Positions 47,155-53,972 of a stretch of 64,000 nt of DNA are shown in pieces. A program made the position numbers and the translations under genes. The notes under the pieces were generated by a model. The model was given only the letters and a program-made list of their open reading frames with translations. It searched no databases and had not been told where the DNA came from. Numbering within the stretch: the stretch's first letter is position 1; each line of letters opens with the position of its first letter. Origin of the DNA: an uncultured Nitrospirales bacterium (GTDB taxonomy: Bacteria; Nitrospirota; Nitrospiria; Nitrospirales; UBA8639); assembly GCA_958295805.1 (NCBI GenBank), contig OY282373.1, positions 1,459,001 to 1,523,000 of the forward strand, read 5' to 3'.

Positions 47155-47919
47155 ATGAACGTCGCTCCGCCTTGGTCTCATCTCCAGGAAGACGCGCATG
47201 AGCCGCTTCGCGGATTTCTCCGATCCGTAAAAAAACGCAAAGAGCTGACGCCTCAAGCGATTCTTGTCTATGGAAGTGCGGCACGCGGGGAGTTCCTGCC
47301 CGGACACTCCAACGTCAACCTGTTGATTCTGCTTGAGCTGCTCACGCAGCCCGTCTTGCAAGCGTGGGCCGGTCTGTGCCAACCATGGAATTCGGAAAAA
47401 ATCGTCGCGCCGTTGTTTCTCACTCAAGAGGATCTCCGCCAATCCTCAGACGTGTTCCCGCTGGAATTTCTGAACATCAAGGAGCACCACGTGTTGCTAC
47501 AAGGACGTGACCCGTTTGCGGAATTACCCATCAATACCACCCGGTTGTTTCTTCAATGTGAACAGGAATTGCGTGGAAATCTGCTGCGAATCCGTCAACG
47601 CTACGTTGAAGGGTGTGGGAGGGTTGAAGCCGTGCAAGCCCTGTTGCCGCTGTCATTAACGGCGTTGATTCCCTGTCTGCGTGGGGTGTATCGATTGTTG
47701 GGCCGCCCCTCGATCGTGAAATCCGACGCCGTGTTACGTGAACTGACCGTCGCCTTGAATCTGGACCCCACGGTGTTTCTCGAAGTCTGGCAAATGAAAC
47801 GGGGACTCAGCACCCCGGGGAAACATGAGCTTCCCAGGCTATTGGATCGCTATCTTGTAGGCTTGAGTCAACTGGCGGACCGGATCGAATCGATGAAACA
47901 CGAGGCAGAATTTCAATGA
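47155..47919 (+). CDS. Nucleotidyltransferase-fold protein lacking the catalytic acidic pair
   Basis: 254 residues from ATG 47155, chosen because it avoids overlap with the FAD gene; the frame opens upstream at 47083 and 47122. AILVYGSAARGEFLPGHSNVNLLILL matches the Pol-beta-type GSxxRG...DxD motif. The two metal-binding Asp are Asn here (N53 and N55), so catalysis is doubtful. The C-terminal 170 residues are helical (CEQELRGNLLRIRQRYVEG, ELTVALNLDPTVFLEVWQMKRG) and may form a substrate-binding or HEPN-like bundle. Function unknown. It stands at the edge of a group of small toxin-antitoxin-like genes. Confidence 0.65.
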   Translation: MNVAPPWSHLQEDAHEPLRGFLRSVKKRKELTPQAILVYGSAARGEFLPGHSNVNLLILLELLTQPVLQAWAGLCQPWNSEKIVAPLFLTQEDLRQSSDVFPLEFLNIKEHHVLLQGRDPFAELPINTTRLFLQCEQELRGNLLRIRQRYVEGCGRVEAVQALLPLSLTALIPCLRGVYRLLGRPSIVKSDAVLRELTVALNLDPTVFLEVWQMKRGLSTPGKHELPRLLDRYLVGLSQLADRIESMKHEAEFQ

Positions 47920-47964
47920 GCAGGGTCCGGTGTTTCATTATGTGCGGAACTTGGTGGAGGTGTC

Positions 47965-48189
47965 ATGAAGACGAAAGACTTAATTGCAGAGGCGATTGAC
48001 CTTCCAGTAGATGAACGGGTGATGGTTGTCGATTCGATTCTGAAAAGCCTCAGCCCGCCAGAATCGGGTATTGATAAGAAATGGGTGAGAGTTGCAAGGC
48101 AACGATTGAAAGAACTGCGTTCTGGCGAGGTAGAGGCTATTCCAGGAGATGACGTGTTTCAAAAGATGTGGAAAAGATTTTCTTCGTGA
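47965..48189 (+). CDS. Addiction-module antitoxin (Unstab_antitox / TIGR02574-like)
   Basis: 74 residues with GGAGGTGTC just before ATG 47965. LIAEAIDLPVDERVMVVDSILKSLSPPE followed by KKWVRVARQRLKELRSGEVEAIPGDDVF is the typical form of the small putative addiction-module component family (LP..eR..l...ll.SL ... R..e...G.v..i...). These antitoxins pair with ParE/RelE-fold toxins. The toxin-like frame begins at a GTG overlapping this stop by 3 bases, so translation is probably coupled. Confidence 0.82.
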   Translation: MKTKDLIAEAIDLPVDERVMVVDSILKSLSPPESGIDKKWVRVARQRLKELRSGEVEAIPGDDVFQKMWKRFSS

Positions 48190-48362
48190 GATACGCATTT
48201 CATCCCGAAGCCGAAACGGAATTCGTCAAGGCCGTTGAATACTATGAAGAACATGAAGAAGGCTTGGGACTCGACTTCACGGTAGAAATCTATTCGACGA
48301 TTGAAAGAATACTTGCTCACCCAAGGGCGTGGCCGGTCATAAAATCACAATCAAGAAGATAG
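48186..48362 (+). pseudogene. ParE/RelE-like toxin, C-terminally truncated
   Basis: GTG at 48186 gives 58 residues: VRYAFHPEAETEFVKAVEYYEE, then GLGLDFTVEIYSTIERILAHPRAWPV, the standard first half of a ParE-fold toxin. The protein ends IKSQSRR, where the family normally continues for about 35-40 residues with the last beta-strands and the C-terminal tail. A deletion or frameshift near 48340 is likely. A functional mini-toxin is improbable because the missing strands form the core sheet. Confidence 0.7.
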
Positions 48363-48386
48363 AACCACTCAAATAAGGGTGAACCC

Positions 48387-48629
48387 ATGTGGGATATGAA
48401 TGATGTCATAAAAATTACCTATAAAAATGATTATATCTTTCACGTTGAGTTTGATGATGGTGTCGCTGGCGATATTGATTTCCATGAATACATCAATAAA
48501 GGTCCTATTTTTTTGCCGTTACAAACAAAGGAGTTTTTTAGAAGAGCAGTGGTAGAAGGTGGAACGATAACGTGGCCAAATGGAGCAGATATTGCTCCAG
48601 AGACGCTGTATGAGAAAATCATGTGCTGA
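48387..48629 (+). CDS. DUF2442 family protein (first copy)
   Basis: 80 residues. IKITYKNDYIFHVEFDDGVAGDIDF, GPIFLPLQTKEFFRRAVVEGG and TITWPNGADIAPETLYEKI give the complete DUF2442 pattern, with its closing WPNG.DiAPE.LY motif. Members are small alpha/beta proteins often found next to DUF4160 genes; function is not established. Here a DUF4160 gene follows 161 bp downstream, and a second DUF2442 gene comes after that. The DNA is visibly more AT-rich than the housekeeping genes around it, which suggests acquisition. Confidence 0.85.
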   Translation: MWDMNDVIKITYKNDYIFHVEFDDGVAGDIDFHEYINKGPIFLPLQTKEFFRRAVVEGGTITWPNGADIAPETLYEKIMC

Positions 48630-48790
48630 TTTGTCACTCGCCCAGAGTAACCCCCGTGCAGCAGTAAGCCGTAATTTTGCGGTCCCTTTGGACGATGATT
48701 GCACATTAGGCTGCGTTTACGAATCCATCCGGTTAGCTGACTTGGCGGCTGATGGTGTCGTTAGGCGATGATGACTTGGAAGGAGATAAC

Positions 48791-49048
48791 ATGCCGGTTA
48801 TCAGTAGATTCCTCGGAATTGTCATCTCCATGTATTGGGATGATCATGTTCCCGCACACTTCCATGCGAAATATGGAAAATATGAGATAATCGTTCACAT
48901 TATCACGGGTGTCGTGGAGGGGCGGTTTCCGAAGCGAGCCCTGCGACACGTGATGGAATGGTACGAACTACACAAGAATGAGCTCTTGGATAATTGGGAA
49001 AGATGCCGGAGGAAAGAGGCTCCGAATAGCATCGACCCATTGGAATAA
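48791..49048 (+). CDS. DUF4160 family protein
   Basis: The start at 48791 is chosen for AAGGAG at 48779-48784, giving 85 residues beginning MPVISRFLGIVISMYWDDH. The core VPAHFHAKYGKYEIIVHIITG, VVEGRFPKRALRHVMEWYELHKNELLDNWERC matches DUF4160, including the conserved DH.P.HFHa.Y. Its role is not known; pairing with DUF2442 across many genomes has led to the guess of a toxin-antitoxin-like or regulatory unit. It is 4 bp from the following DUF2442 gene, so the two are surely co-transcribed. Confidence 0.87.
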   Translation: MPVISRFLGIVISMYWDDHVPAHFHAKYGKYEIIVHIITGVVEGRFPKRALRHVMEWYELHKNELLDNWERCRRKEAPNSIDPLE

Positions 49049-49052
49049 CTCG

Positions 49053-49340
49053 ATGTTTCTTCACGTGACAAAGGCAAAACTACTTGACGGCTATAGAATA
49101 GAGGTATGCTTCGACGACGGACGCGAAGGTATCGCGGATATAAGAGAGGCACTTGAGGGGCCAATGTTCGAGTCACTGAAGGACCCGGAGGTGTTCAGAG
49201 AATTTCGGGTCGACGAAGAACTTCAGACAATCGTGTGGCCCAATGGAACGGATTTGGCTCCTGAGTATCTCTATTATCAGGCGTTTCGAGACGATCCGGA
49301 ACTCCAAGCCACTTTCCGCACGTGGGGCTACATCGTTTAA
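49053..49340 (+). CDS. DUF2442 family protein (second copy)
   Basis: ATG 49053 lies 4 bases after the DUF4160 stop and gives 95 residues. TKAKLLDGYRIEVCFDDGREGIADIREAL, GPMFESLKDPEVFREFRVDEE and QTIVWPNGTDLAPEYLYYQAF follow the DUF2442 pattern. A C-terminal extension (RDDPELQATFRTWGYIV) is absent from the first copy. The two copies are clearly diverged, so this is not a recent duplication. Confidence 0.85.
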   Translation: MFLHVTKAKLLDGYRIEVCFDDGREGIADIREALEGPMFESLKDPEVFREFRVDEELQTIVWPNGTDLAPEYLYYQAFRDDPELQATFRTWGYIV

Positions 49341-49429
49341 GCTTGGTCCTGAAGCTTGAGCAACGGTGATCACGCGAGGCCGAAAAGTGTTCTGGAGTGC
49401 AGAGATGACAAGTCAAAGCGGTATCAAGT

Positions 49430-49732
49430 ATGAAGGCTGAATTTCCAGCAATGATTCAAAGAGACGGCGATTGGTGGGTAGGGTGGGTAGAGGAAATCCC
49501 AGGTGCGAATGCTCAAGAACAAACAAAAGAAGAACTCATAGAAAGCTTGAAAGAAGCGGTCATCGACATTTTGGCGTTACGATGTGAAGAGGCACGTAAG
49601 CAAGCAACGCATGATGAGCTGCTTGCCGAAGTGATGGAGGATGTCACCATGGTTCATGCAATTCAAGAAGGAGAAACCACAAGGCCCGTGAGCAAGCAAG
49701 AGGTTTTGAAACTCCTGGATGAGTCAACGTGA
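49430..49732 (+). CDS. HicB-like antitoxin-family protein (orphan)
   Basis: 100 residues. FPAMIQRDGDWWVGWVEEIPGANAQEQTKEELIESLKEAVIDIL is the partial RNase H-like fold of the HicB family. The C-terminal part (EVMEDVTMVHAIQEGE...SKQEVLKLLDEST) shows no clear helix-turn-helix or ribbon-helix-helix domain. No HicA toxin (about 60-80 residues with a G-x-H-x-x-y core) is visible on either side. The stop overlaps the GTG of the TPM gene by 3 bases. Confidence 0.8.
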   Translation: MKAEFPAMIQRDGDWWVGWVEEIPGANAQEQTKEELIESLKEAVIDILALRCEEARKQATHDELLAEVMEDVTMVHAIQEGETTRPVSKQEVLKLLDEST

Positions 49733-50478
49733 CCGCTCCACGTAAGAAAGTTTGGTCGGGCCTGACAATCCTGATTGTGCTCTGTACGGTCGGAGGAATT
49801 CCGAGTTGGGCAGGGGGCTCTGAGGGAAAAACGTCTCGGACCTTTCCCACGCCCCTTGGGTACGTGAGTGATTATGGAGATTTCATTGACGACGCGTGGC
49901 AAAACCGAATTCGTGAAGTCTGTAAAGAACTGGAAGATCGCACCGGCGTTGAGATGATCGTCGTGACCATGGCGACCATCAGTCCTGATGCCCATGCGCG
50001 GGAGTATGCAAAAAAATTGTACGCGGCGTGGCGCATCGGGACGGCACAACAAGAGCGAGGCATGTTGTTGTTGGCGTCCTTGCAAGAGCGGCAGGCCGTG
50101 GTCGTGCTCGGACGCAATCTGCTCTCGGTGATTGGAAAACCGCAGTTGGACGACCTATCGACGCGGCATCTCGTTCCCATGTTTCAAAACGCGCAATACG
50201 GAGAAGCGTTGTACCGAACCGCCGTGGGATTAGCCGCAGCCGCGGGCAATCTGACCGACGAAGCCGGGCAAAACCCGCAATCCTCAAGCCCCGGATTCTG
50301 GATGACCCTTGGCGTGGTATTGACGATGGTGTACGTCTTGTGGCGGTTTACCAGACCTGAGAGGAAACATCCCTTTCAACGGTGGCGTCGGGGAGAGTAT
50401 TGGGGAACCGGCCAAGGCGGCTTCGGCGGCAACTTCGGTGGCTTTGGCGGCGGAACCGGTGGGCGAGAACTCTCCTAG
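49729..50478 (+). CDS. TPM domain protein (YgcG family), membrane-anchored
   Basis: GTG 49729 overlaps the preceding stop (GTGA). 249 residues: a signal peptide or anchor at 9-28, then a TPM domain (about 40-170) with VSDYGDFIDDAWQNRIREVCKELEDRTGVEMIVVTM, AAWRIGTAQQERGMLLLASLQERQAVVVLGRN and ARHLVPMF-type elements. A transmembrane helix follows (FWMTLGVVLTMVYVLWRF, about 194-211), and a short Gly-rich tail (GTGQGGFGGNFGGFGGGTGG). The family includes Psb32/TLP18.3 acid phosphatases of plants; the bacterial role is unsettled. Periplasmic, tail probably cytoplasmic. Confidence 0.85.
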   Translation: MTAPRKKVWSGLTILIVLCTVGGIPSWAGGSEGKTSRTFPTPLGYVSDYGDFIDDAWQNRIREVCKELEDRTGVEMIVVTMATISPDAHAREYAKKLYAAWRIGTAQQERGMLLLASLQERQAVVVLGRNLLSVIGKPQLDDLSTRHLVPMFQNAQYGEALYRTAVGLAAAAGNLTDEAGQNPQSSSPGFWMTLGVVLTMVYVLWRFTRPERKHPFQRWRRGEYWGTGQGGFGGNFGGFGGGTGGRELS

Positions 50479-50513
50479 AGCACAACCGTGCAATGATAGA
50501 GAAACCGGTTGAG

Positions 50514-50951
50514 CTACAGCGGATGAGAACGAGGGGGCACCCGTCGGCCTTCCTCAAGGTCAAGAAGGTCAGCCCAGGTGGTCACGTCAACGCGGGTCGG
50601 GTCAATGCCGTCGCGAATCTCCTGGAAGTAGGCGCGCTTCTCGTCCGTATCAGGTCCACGATTCAGATGCGAAACGTTCCATTTGTCAACGTCCTCGTCC
50701 GTATGAGACTTGGCCGTGGACTGAAACCAGGCAAGAACGTCTTGGTCGGTTCTTGACGCCACCGCCCCTAAGAAGTCATCTCCACCGATTCCCGCGAAAT
50801 CCAACAATCGCTGATCCATGGGGCACGGATAAATATACTCACCCAGCGTGCCGGCAAGCTTCGCCCGGCATTTGTCAGTCATCCGGGCCAAGTGTACGTA
50901 TCCGCCCAGCTTCACGTACACGCTTCGAGGGTAGTCAGATCGAAGATCCAT
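50514..50951 (-). CDS. DUF5069 domain protein
   Basis: 145 residues. YPRSVYVKLGGYVHLARMTDKCRAKLAGTLGEYIYPCPMDQRLLDFAGIGGDDFLGAVASRTDQDVLAWF is the full DUF5069 pattern with its LGGY.hLaRm.DKcRA and GEY.Y.CP.D motifs. The conserved Cys and Asp suggest a metal or redox site, but no function is established. Convergent with the TPM gene 35 bp away. Confidence 0.85.
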   Translation of the reverse strand: MDLRSDYPRSVYVKLGGYVHLARMTDKCRAKLAGTLGEYIYPCPMDQRLLDFAGIGGDDFLGAVASRTDQDVLAWFQSTAKSHTDEDVDKWNVSHLNRGPDTDEKRAYFQEIRDGIDPTRVDVTTWADLLDLEEGRRVPPRSHPL

Positions 50952-50991
50952 CTGTGTAATGCCGAATCTTATGCGGCCAAGCCAGTCCTAT

Positions 50992-51014
50992 CCCTCCCCC
51001 CTTGAGGGGGAGGG
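50992..51014. repeat. Short palindromic element
   Basis: CCCTCCCCC / GGGGGAGGG palindrome with an AGGGTGGGGG tail, a compact relative of the elements in the adhesin genes. It lies between DUF5069 and DUF3386. Confidence 0.55.
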
Positions 51015-51136
51015 CAGGGTGGGGGGTAAAAAGCCAAGCAAGTAGAGAGTAGCCGAGCAAGTCCCACATCGAGTCGCTGCCCGTGCCCATGTCCCATCTC
51101 TGAAACCCCCATCCAAAATAACATACCGCAAAAGTC

Positions 51137-51805
51137 TCACAGCGGTTTATGATTTTCAAACGTAAGCGTTCGCGTCACCATGGCGCCTTTTTCATACGAA
51201 ATGATACGGCGGGTCGCGGGGAGGTCGGCATTGCCGACTCTGGCATGAGTGTCGGAGAAGCTTTCCACGTTCGCCAGTGAGCCATCCTTCGGAGAAAAAT
51301 AATACACGGTGTAGCGCGTGGTGAGATACCTGTCGTCTTGCGTCACCGCGCTGTCTTCCACGTTAATGGTAAACGCCACGTGCGGCATCCTTCGGTTAAT
51401 CTGAGTGATGCGGTCGTCCTTGATCCGATAACTCGACCCCATGGAATCATTCAAATTGATGCGCGGCCCCTGGGGATGATGCTCCTCGCCGGCAAAGGAA
51501 AGCGTATATTTCCCGTCGGACTCATCAAAGCTGCGAGGCCCCCGATGCACCGCAATCATCGAAATTTGTCCCTGCGCCCACTGCTGAAGATCGGCGTTCG
51601 GCAGAGACACAACCACGTCCTTTGAAGACTTCACCGTGACCGTCCCGCGTGTGTCCTCACCGTTCACGTTCACCCGCAAATCAGCCTCAAATCCGCCAAA
51701 CCCCTCCGGCCACCGCGAAGTTTTCGCAAACGCCCGCTGTAACAACTCCCGAGCTTTCGGATCATCCTGCACATCGGTTTTCCCTTCTTCTCTCGCGTAT
51801 TCCAT
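51137..51805 (-). CDS. DUF3386 family protein
   Basis: The start at 51805 is chosen because AAGGAG (51813-51818) sits 7 bases upstream; the ATG at 51811 is too close to it, and the longer frame to 51952 has no site. 222 residues: ARELLQRAFAKTSRWPEGFGGFEADLRVNVNGEDTRGTVTVKSSKDVVV, then HRGPRSFDESDGKYTLSF, GSSYRIKDDRITQINRRM and YTVYYFSPKDGSLANVESFSDTHARV. This matches DUF3386, a family known mainly from cyanobacteria and some other phyla. No signal peptide is visible. Function unknown. Confidence 0.82.
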   Translation of the reverse strand: MEYAREEGKTDVQDDPKARELLQRAFAKTSRWPEGFGGFEADLRVNVNGEDTRGTVTVKSSKDVVVSLPNADLQQWAQGQISMIAVHRGPRSFDESDGKYTLSFAGEEHHPQGPRINLNDSMGSSYRIKDDRITQINRRMPHVAFTINVEDSAVTQDDRYLTTRYTVYYFSPKDGSLANVESFSDTHARVGNADLPATRRIISYEKGAMVTRTLTFENHKPL

Positions 51806-51812
51806 GCGCATG

Positions 51813-51818
51813 CTCCTT
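51813..51818 (-). promoter_or_regulatory. Ribosome binding site deciding the DUF3386 start
   Basis: AAGGAG on the minus strand, 7 bases before the ATG at 51805. Confidence 0.55.
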
Positions 51819-52030
51819 TTTGCAATGAGACAATTTTCCTCACGATCTTTCTGGTCAGAATGAAGAATTATAAAAGACCGGTGAATATTGGACAACGTAA
51901 AAAATGTTCCTGGATTCATATTGAATCGTTTGTGGGCACCATATATAATCACACTCTATCAGCCATGAAAATGAAAAACGATGACTATGCGTTTGAGCTT
52001 AAATCCATCAACCAGGCTCTTGGGCAGAAG

Positions 52031-52056
52031 ACCCGCACTATCGTAAACGTGCGGGT
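52031..52056. other. Hairpin upstream of the AT-rich exported protein
   Basis: ACCCGCAC and GTGCGGGT form a perfect 8-bp stem around a 10-base loop. No T-run follows on either strand, so it is not a clear terminator. Confidence 0.4.
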
Positions 52057-52155
52057 GATGGGCCGCGCGTGAAGAGAAGACGCCCGAATAGCAACCGACG
52101 GCAACCAGAGAAGGTCAATGAAAGACGTAAAAAGTATCTGCGAAAGGAGCAACCG

Positions 52156-52737
52156 ATGATAAATGAATGCAAGTGGGTCTCGTTCCTCCTCGTTCTGGTT
52201 TGTGTCTTCGGCATGAGCACGATCTCAGCAGCCGAACCGACATTGGAAGAGACGATTACATATATAAACGAGCGGTTGGTTAGATGTATGGCGGAATATA
52301 CAGAATCCCCAGCACCGAACTTCAAAATAAAATATAATGTAGGTAACAAAGTGATGCTTGAAGATGTTGACACCCTTCGGATCGAAGAAAATAAAGTATC
52401 TGTGTGGTATTATAGTCATAATAAAACCAGTAACGCGCTTAGGACACAATCTGTAAACTTAATAAAACTGAATGAATTGTTCTTCCCTGTGTATGTTTCT
52501 CATAACGAAACGTACAGTACTATTGGGTTTAGTTGTCATCGTGAAGGTTGTATTAGGGCAAATTGGGTAATCACGGACCTGGGGGATGATGATGATGAGC
52601 CTAACAAAGGCGATGGTCTATTCAAAAGGACGACCCTAGATACTTGTAGTAATGAAACTATGGTGAACAAAATCGCCAAGGCGTTTAATCATGTGATAAA
52701 GATATCCGGCGGAAATGAGGACAAGGAGTTGTTTTGA
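52156..52737 (+). CDS. Exported protein of unknown function, AT-rich
   Basis: AAGGAG at 52144-52149 with 6-base spacing fixes the ATG at 52156. 193 residues start with a signal peptide (KWVSFLLVLVCVFGMSTISAAEP). The mature part has EETITYINERLVRCMAEY, an SVWYYSHN strand region, two close Cys (GFSCHREGCIR) and an acidic DLGDDDDEPNKGD loop. The ends of the protein are helical. Composition is much richer in A+T than the chromosome around it, with many AAT/ATA codons, which points to recent transfer. No family recognised; probably periplasmic. Confidence 0.72.
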   Translation: MINECKWVSFLLVLVCVFGMSTISAAEPTLEETITYINERLVRCMAEYTESPAPNFKIKYNVGNKVMLEDVDTLRIEENKVSVWYYSHNKTSNALRTQSVNLIKLNELFFPVYVSHNETYSTIGFSCHREGCIRANWVITDLGDDDDEPNKGDGLFKRTTLDTCSNETMVNKIAKAFNHVIKISGGNEDKELF

Positions 52738-52761
52738 TCAGGCCCAGGATTGAACAATAAA

Positions 52762-53070
52762 ATGAAAGGAACGGCGGTGGAACACTTTGCAGTGAAAAAC
52801 AGCGTCACGGTAGAAAGGCTTGGTTTTGGCATCTACATCGCTGCGGGCAGCTTCCCCGGACGATGGGGCAATATGATGACACGGTTGAAAAACTCCGTCT
52901 TTGCCGAAGCCCGCGATCATTGCGCACAACAAAACAGAGCCATCCGGATTGATTCCCAGAGTGAGAGCATAGATGCCGATGGAGGGAGCGGTCAATTCAA
53001 GATCGGCTTCATATGCCGTGAACGCACGAAAGAAGACGACAGCCCTAGCCCGACGAAGGAAAAGCCGTAA
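52762..53070 (+). CDS. Small hypothetical protein
   Basis: 102 residues from ATG 52762 (a TTG at 52750 is the first start). The pattern FAEARDHCAQQNRAIRIDSQSESID followed by FKIGFICRE resembles small envelope lipoproteins in which one Cys in a helix and one near the end form a disulfide. The usual signal peptide and lipobox are absent, so the 5' end may be missing. An antisense frame of similar length (52738-53079, minus) is less convincing. Confidence 0.4.
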   Translation: MKGTAVEHFAVKNSVTVERLGFGIYIAAGSFPGRWGNMMTRLKNSVFAEARDHCAQQNRAIRIDSQSESIDADGGSGQFKIGFICRERTKEDDSPSPTKEKP

Positions 53071-53130
53071 CAGGAACACTCACCGCCTCCACCCGATCCA
53101 AGCGAAGAGCGCACCGCGCACCACCACGTC

Positions 53131-53291
53131 ATGGTTGGCTTGGCCGCGATCATGGCCTTCTTCATGGCTTGCCTACAAGCCGCTAAATGAAGCCCCGCAA
53201 CCCAATCTTCACCGAGCAACTTCACATCCGCCTTTCGCCCGCCGAGAAACACAAACTGCTTGCCCACCAGACAACTGCTTGCACCAAGTGA
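53131..53291 (+). other. Two overlapping micro-ORFs, possibly remnants
   Basis: The frame 53131-53189 encodes MVGLAAIMAFFMACLQAAK, a single membrane helix. Its ATGA stop overlaps a second frame (53187-53291) encoding 34 residues with FTEQLHIRLSPAEKHKLLAHQ. That resembles the first strand and helix of ribbon-helix-helix or mobilisation proteins but ends where the second helix should be. Probably gene debris; translation is not certain. Confidence 0.25.
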
Positions 53292-53312
53292 CCCCACGGC
53301 GTAAGATAGCCC

Positions 53313-53618
53313 ATGCCTTTGATCGATACCCTGAAACTCAAGACGAACCTTGAGCAGGCCGGTATGGACGATGCTGCCATCGCCGATGCCTTAGGCCACG
53401 CCGACATTGACCAACTGGCAACGAAGGCCGACCTCAAGGCTGAAATTGCCACCGTCAACGCTGAAATCGCTACCGTCAAGGCTGATATTGCTACTGTCAA
53501 GGCTGACATCGCCGACCTCAAGGCCGACATCAAGATTCTCAAGGGCAACTTCAAGAAGGGATTTACGATTATCATGGGCACCCTCTTGACGATCCTCGTT
53601 AAATTGCTCTTCTTCTAA
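53313..53618 (+). CDS. Small coiled-coil protein with C-terminal membrane anchor
   Basis: 101 residues. After an N-terminal segment (LKTNLEQAGMDDAAIADALG) come perfect heptads (ATKADLK AEIATVN AEIATVK ADIATVK ADIADLK ADIKILK), then GNFKKGFTIIMGTLLTILVKLLFF, a terminal membrane helix. The DNA shows a matching 21-bp periodicity between 53430 and 53540. This resembles DUF1640-like and phage or plasmid-associated coiled-coil proteins of unknown function. Repeat number could change by slippage without loss of frame. Confidence 0.65.
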   Translation: MPLIDTLKLKTNLEQAGMDDAAIADALGHADIDQLATKADLKAEIATVNAEIATVKADIATVKADIADLKADIKILKGNFKKGFTIIMGTLLTILVKLLFF

Positions 53619-53626
53619 CCCCCTGT

Positions 53627-53646
53627 CGATGTCGCGCCCGACATCG
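53627..53646. other. Perfect hairpin behind the coiled-coil gene
   Basis: CGATGTCG and CGACATCG pair around a CGCC loop, starting 8 bases after the stop. No T-run follows, so the role (terminator or mRNA end stabiliser) is open. Confidence 0.5.
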
Positions 53647-53672
53647 GAGGCCAATCCGACGCACGTAGGCCT

Positions 53673-53694
53673 TTCCGCCATAACACCGGCGGAA
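53673..53694 (+). terminator. Possible Rho-independent terminator
   Basis: TTCCGCC / GGCGGAA stem with an 8-base loop, followed by GATTTCTTCTCTTT. It stands 55 bp after the coiled-coil gene. Confidence 0.4.
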
Positions 53695-53947
53695 GATTTC
53701 TTCTCTTTACCCCACCTTCTCTCTTCTTACAAGGCTTCACTTATAAGAGACTTTTGCACAAGGTCATCCTGAGAGAAGCACTTGCCCTGAGATTCCCCTG
53801 AGCCTCGAAGGGCGAAGCGAAGAATTTATCCGACGCCGACGACCAGGGCTTTGGGCTTGTAGCCAGCCACCACCCCTTAAAGCCCGGCCAACCGTCGATC
53901 CCTGTAGTGCCGCGTCTCACGCGGCCGGGTTCCCGTGCCACCACCCC
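53695..53947. other. Intergenic region with dispersed and direct repeats
   Basis: No gene seen. It contains a GAGACTTTTGCA motif (53747-53758), a fragment of the CCTTCGAGG-type dispersed repeat (53800-53840) and the outer copy of a 35-bp direct repeat whose other copy forms the end of the MNT gene. Confidence 0.5.
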
Positions 53948-53972
53948 TTAAAGCCCGGCTAACTGTCGATCC
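53867..53972. repeat. 35-bp direct repeat pair overlapping the MNT gene end
   Basis: Copies at 53867-53901 and 53938-53972 share CCACCACCCCTTAAAGCCCG and the following GTCGATCC, with two differences. The second copy includes the stop and the last eight codons of the MNT gene, so the gene end has been copied 71 bp downstream of itself. Confidence 0.75.

Noticed and set aside
48630-48790. Possible integron attC site (GTTAGGC near 48764) among small toxin-antitoxin-like genes
   Set aside because: No matching inverse core (GCCTAAC type) stands at the expected distance, and the gaps between the neighbouring small genes show no similar site, so there is no cassette array.
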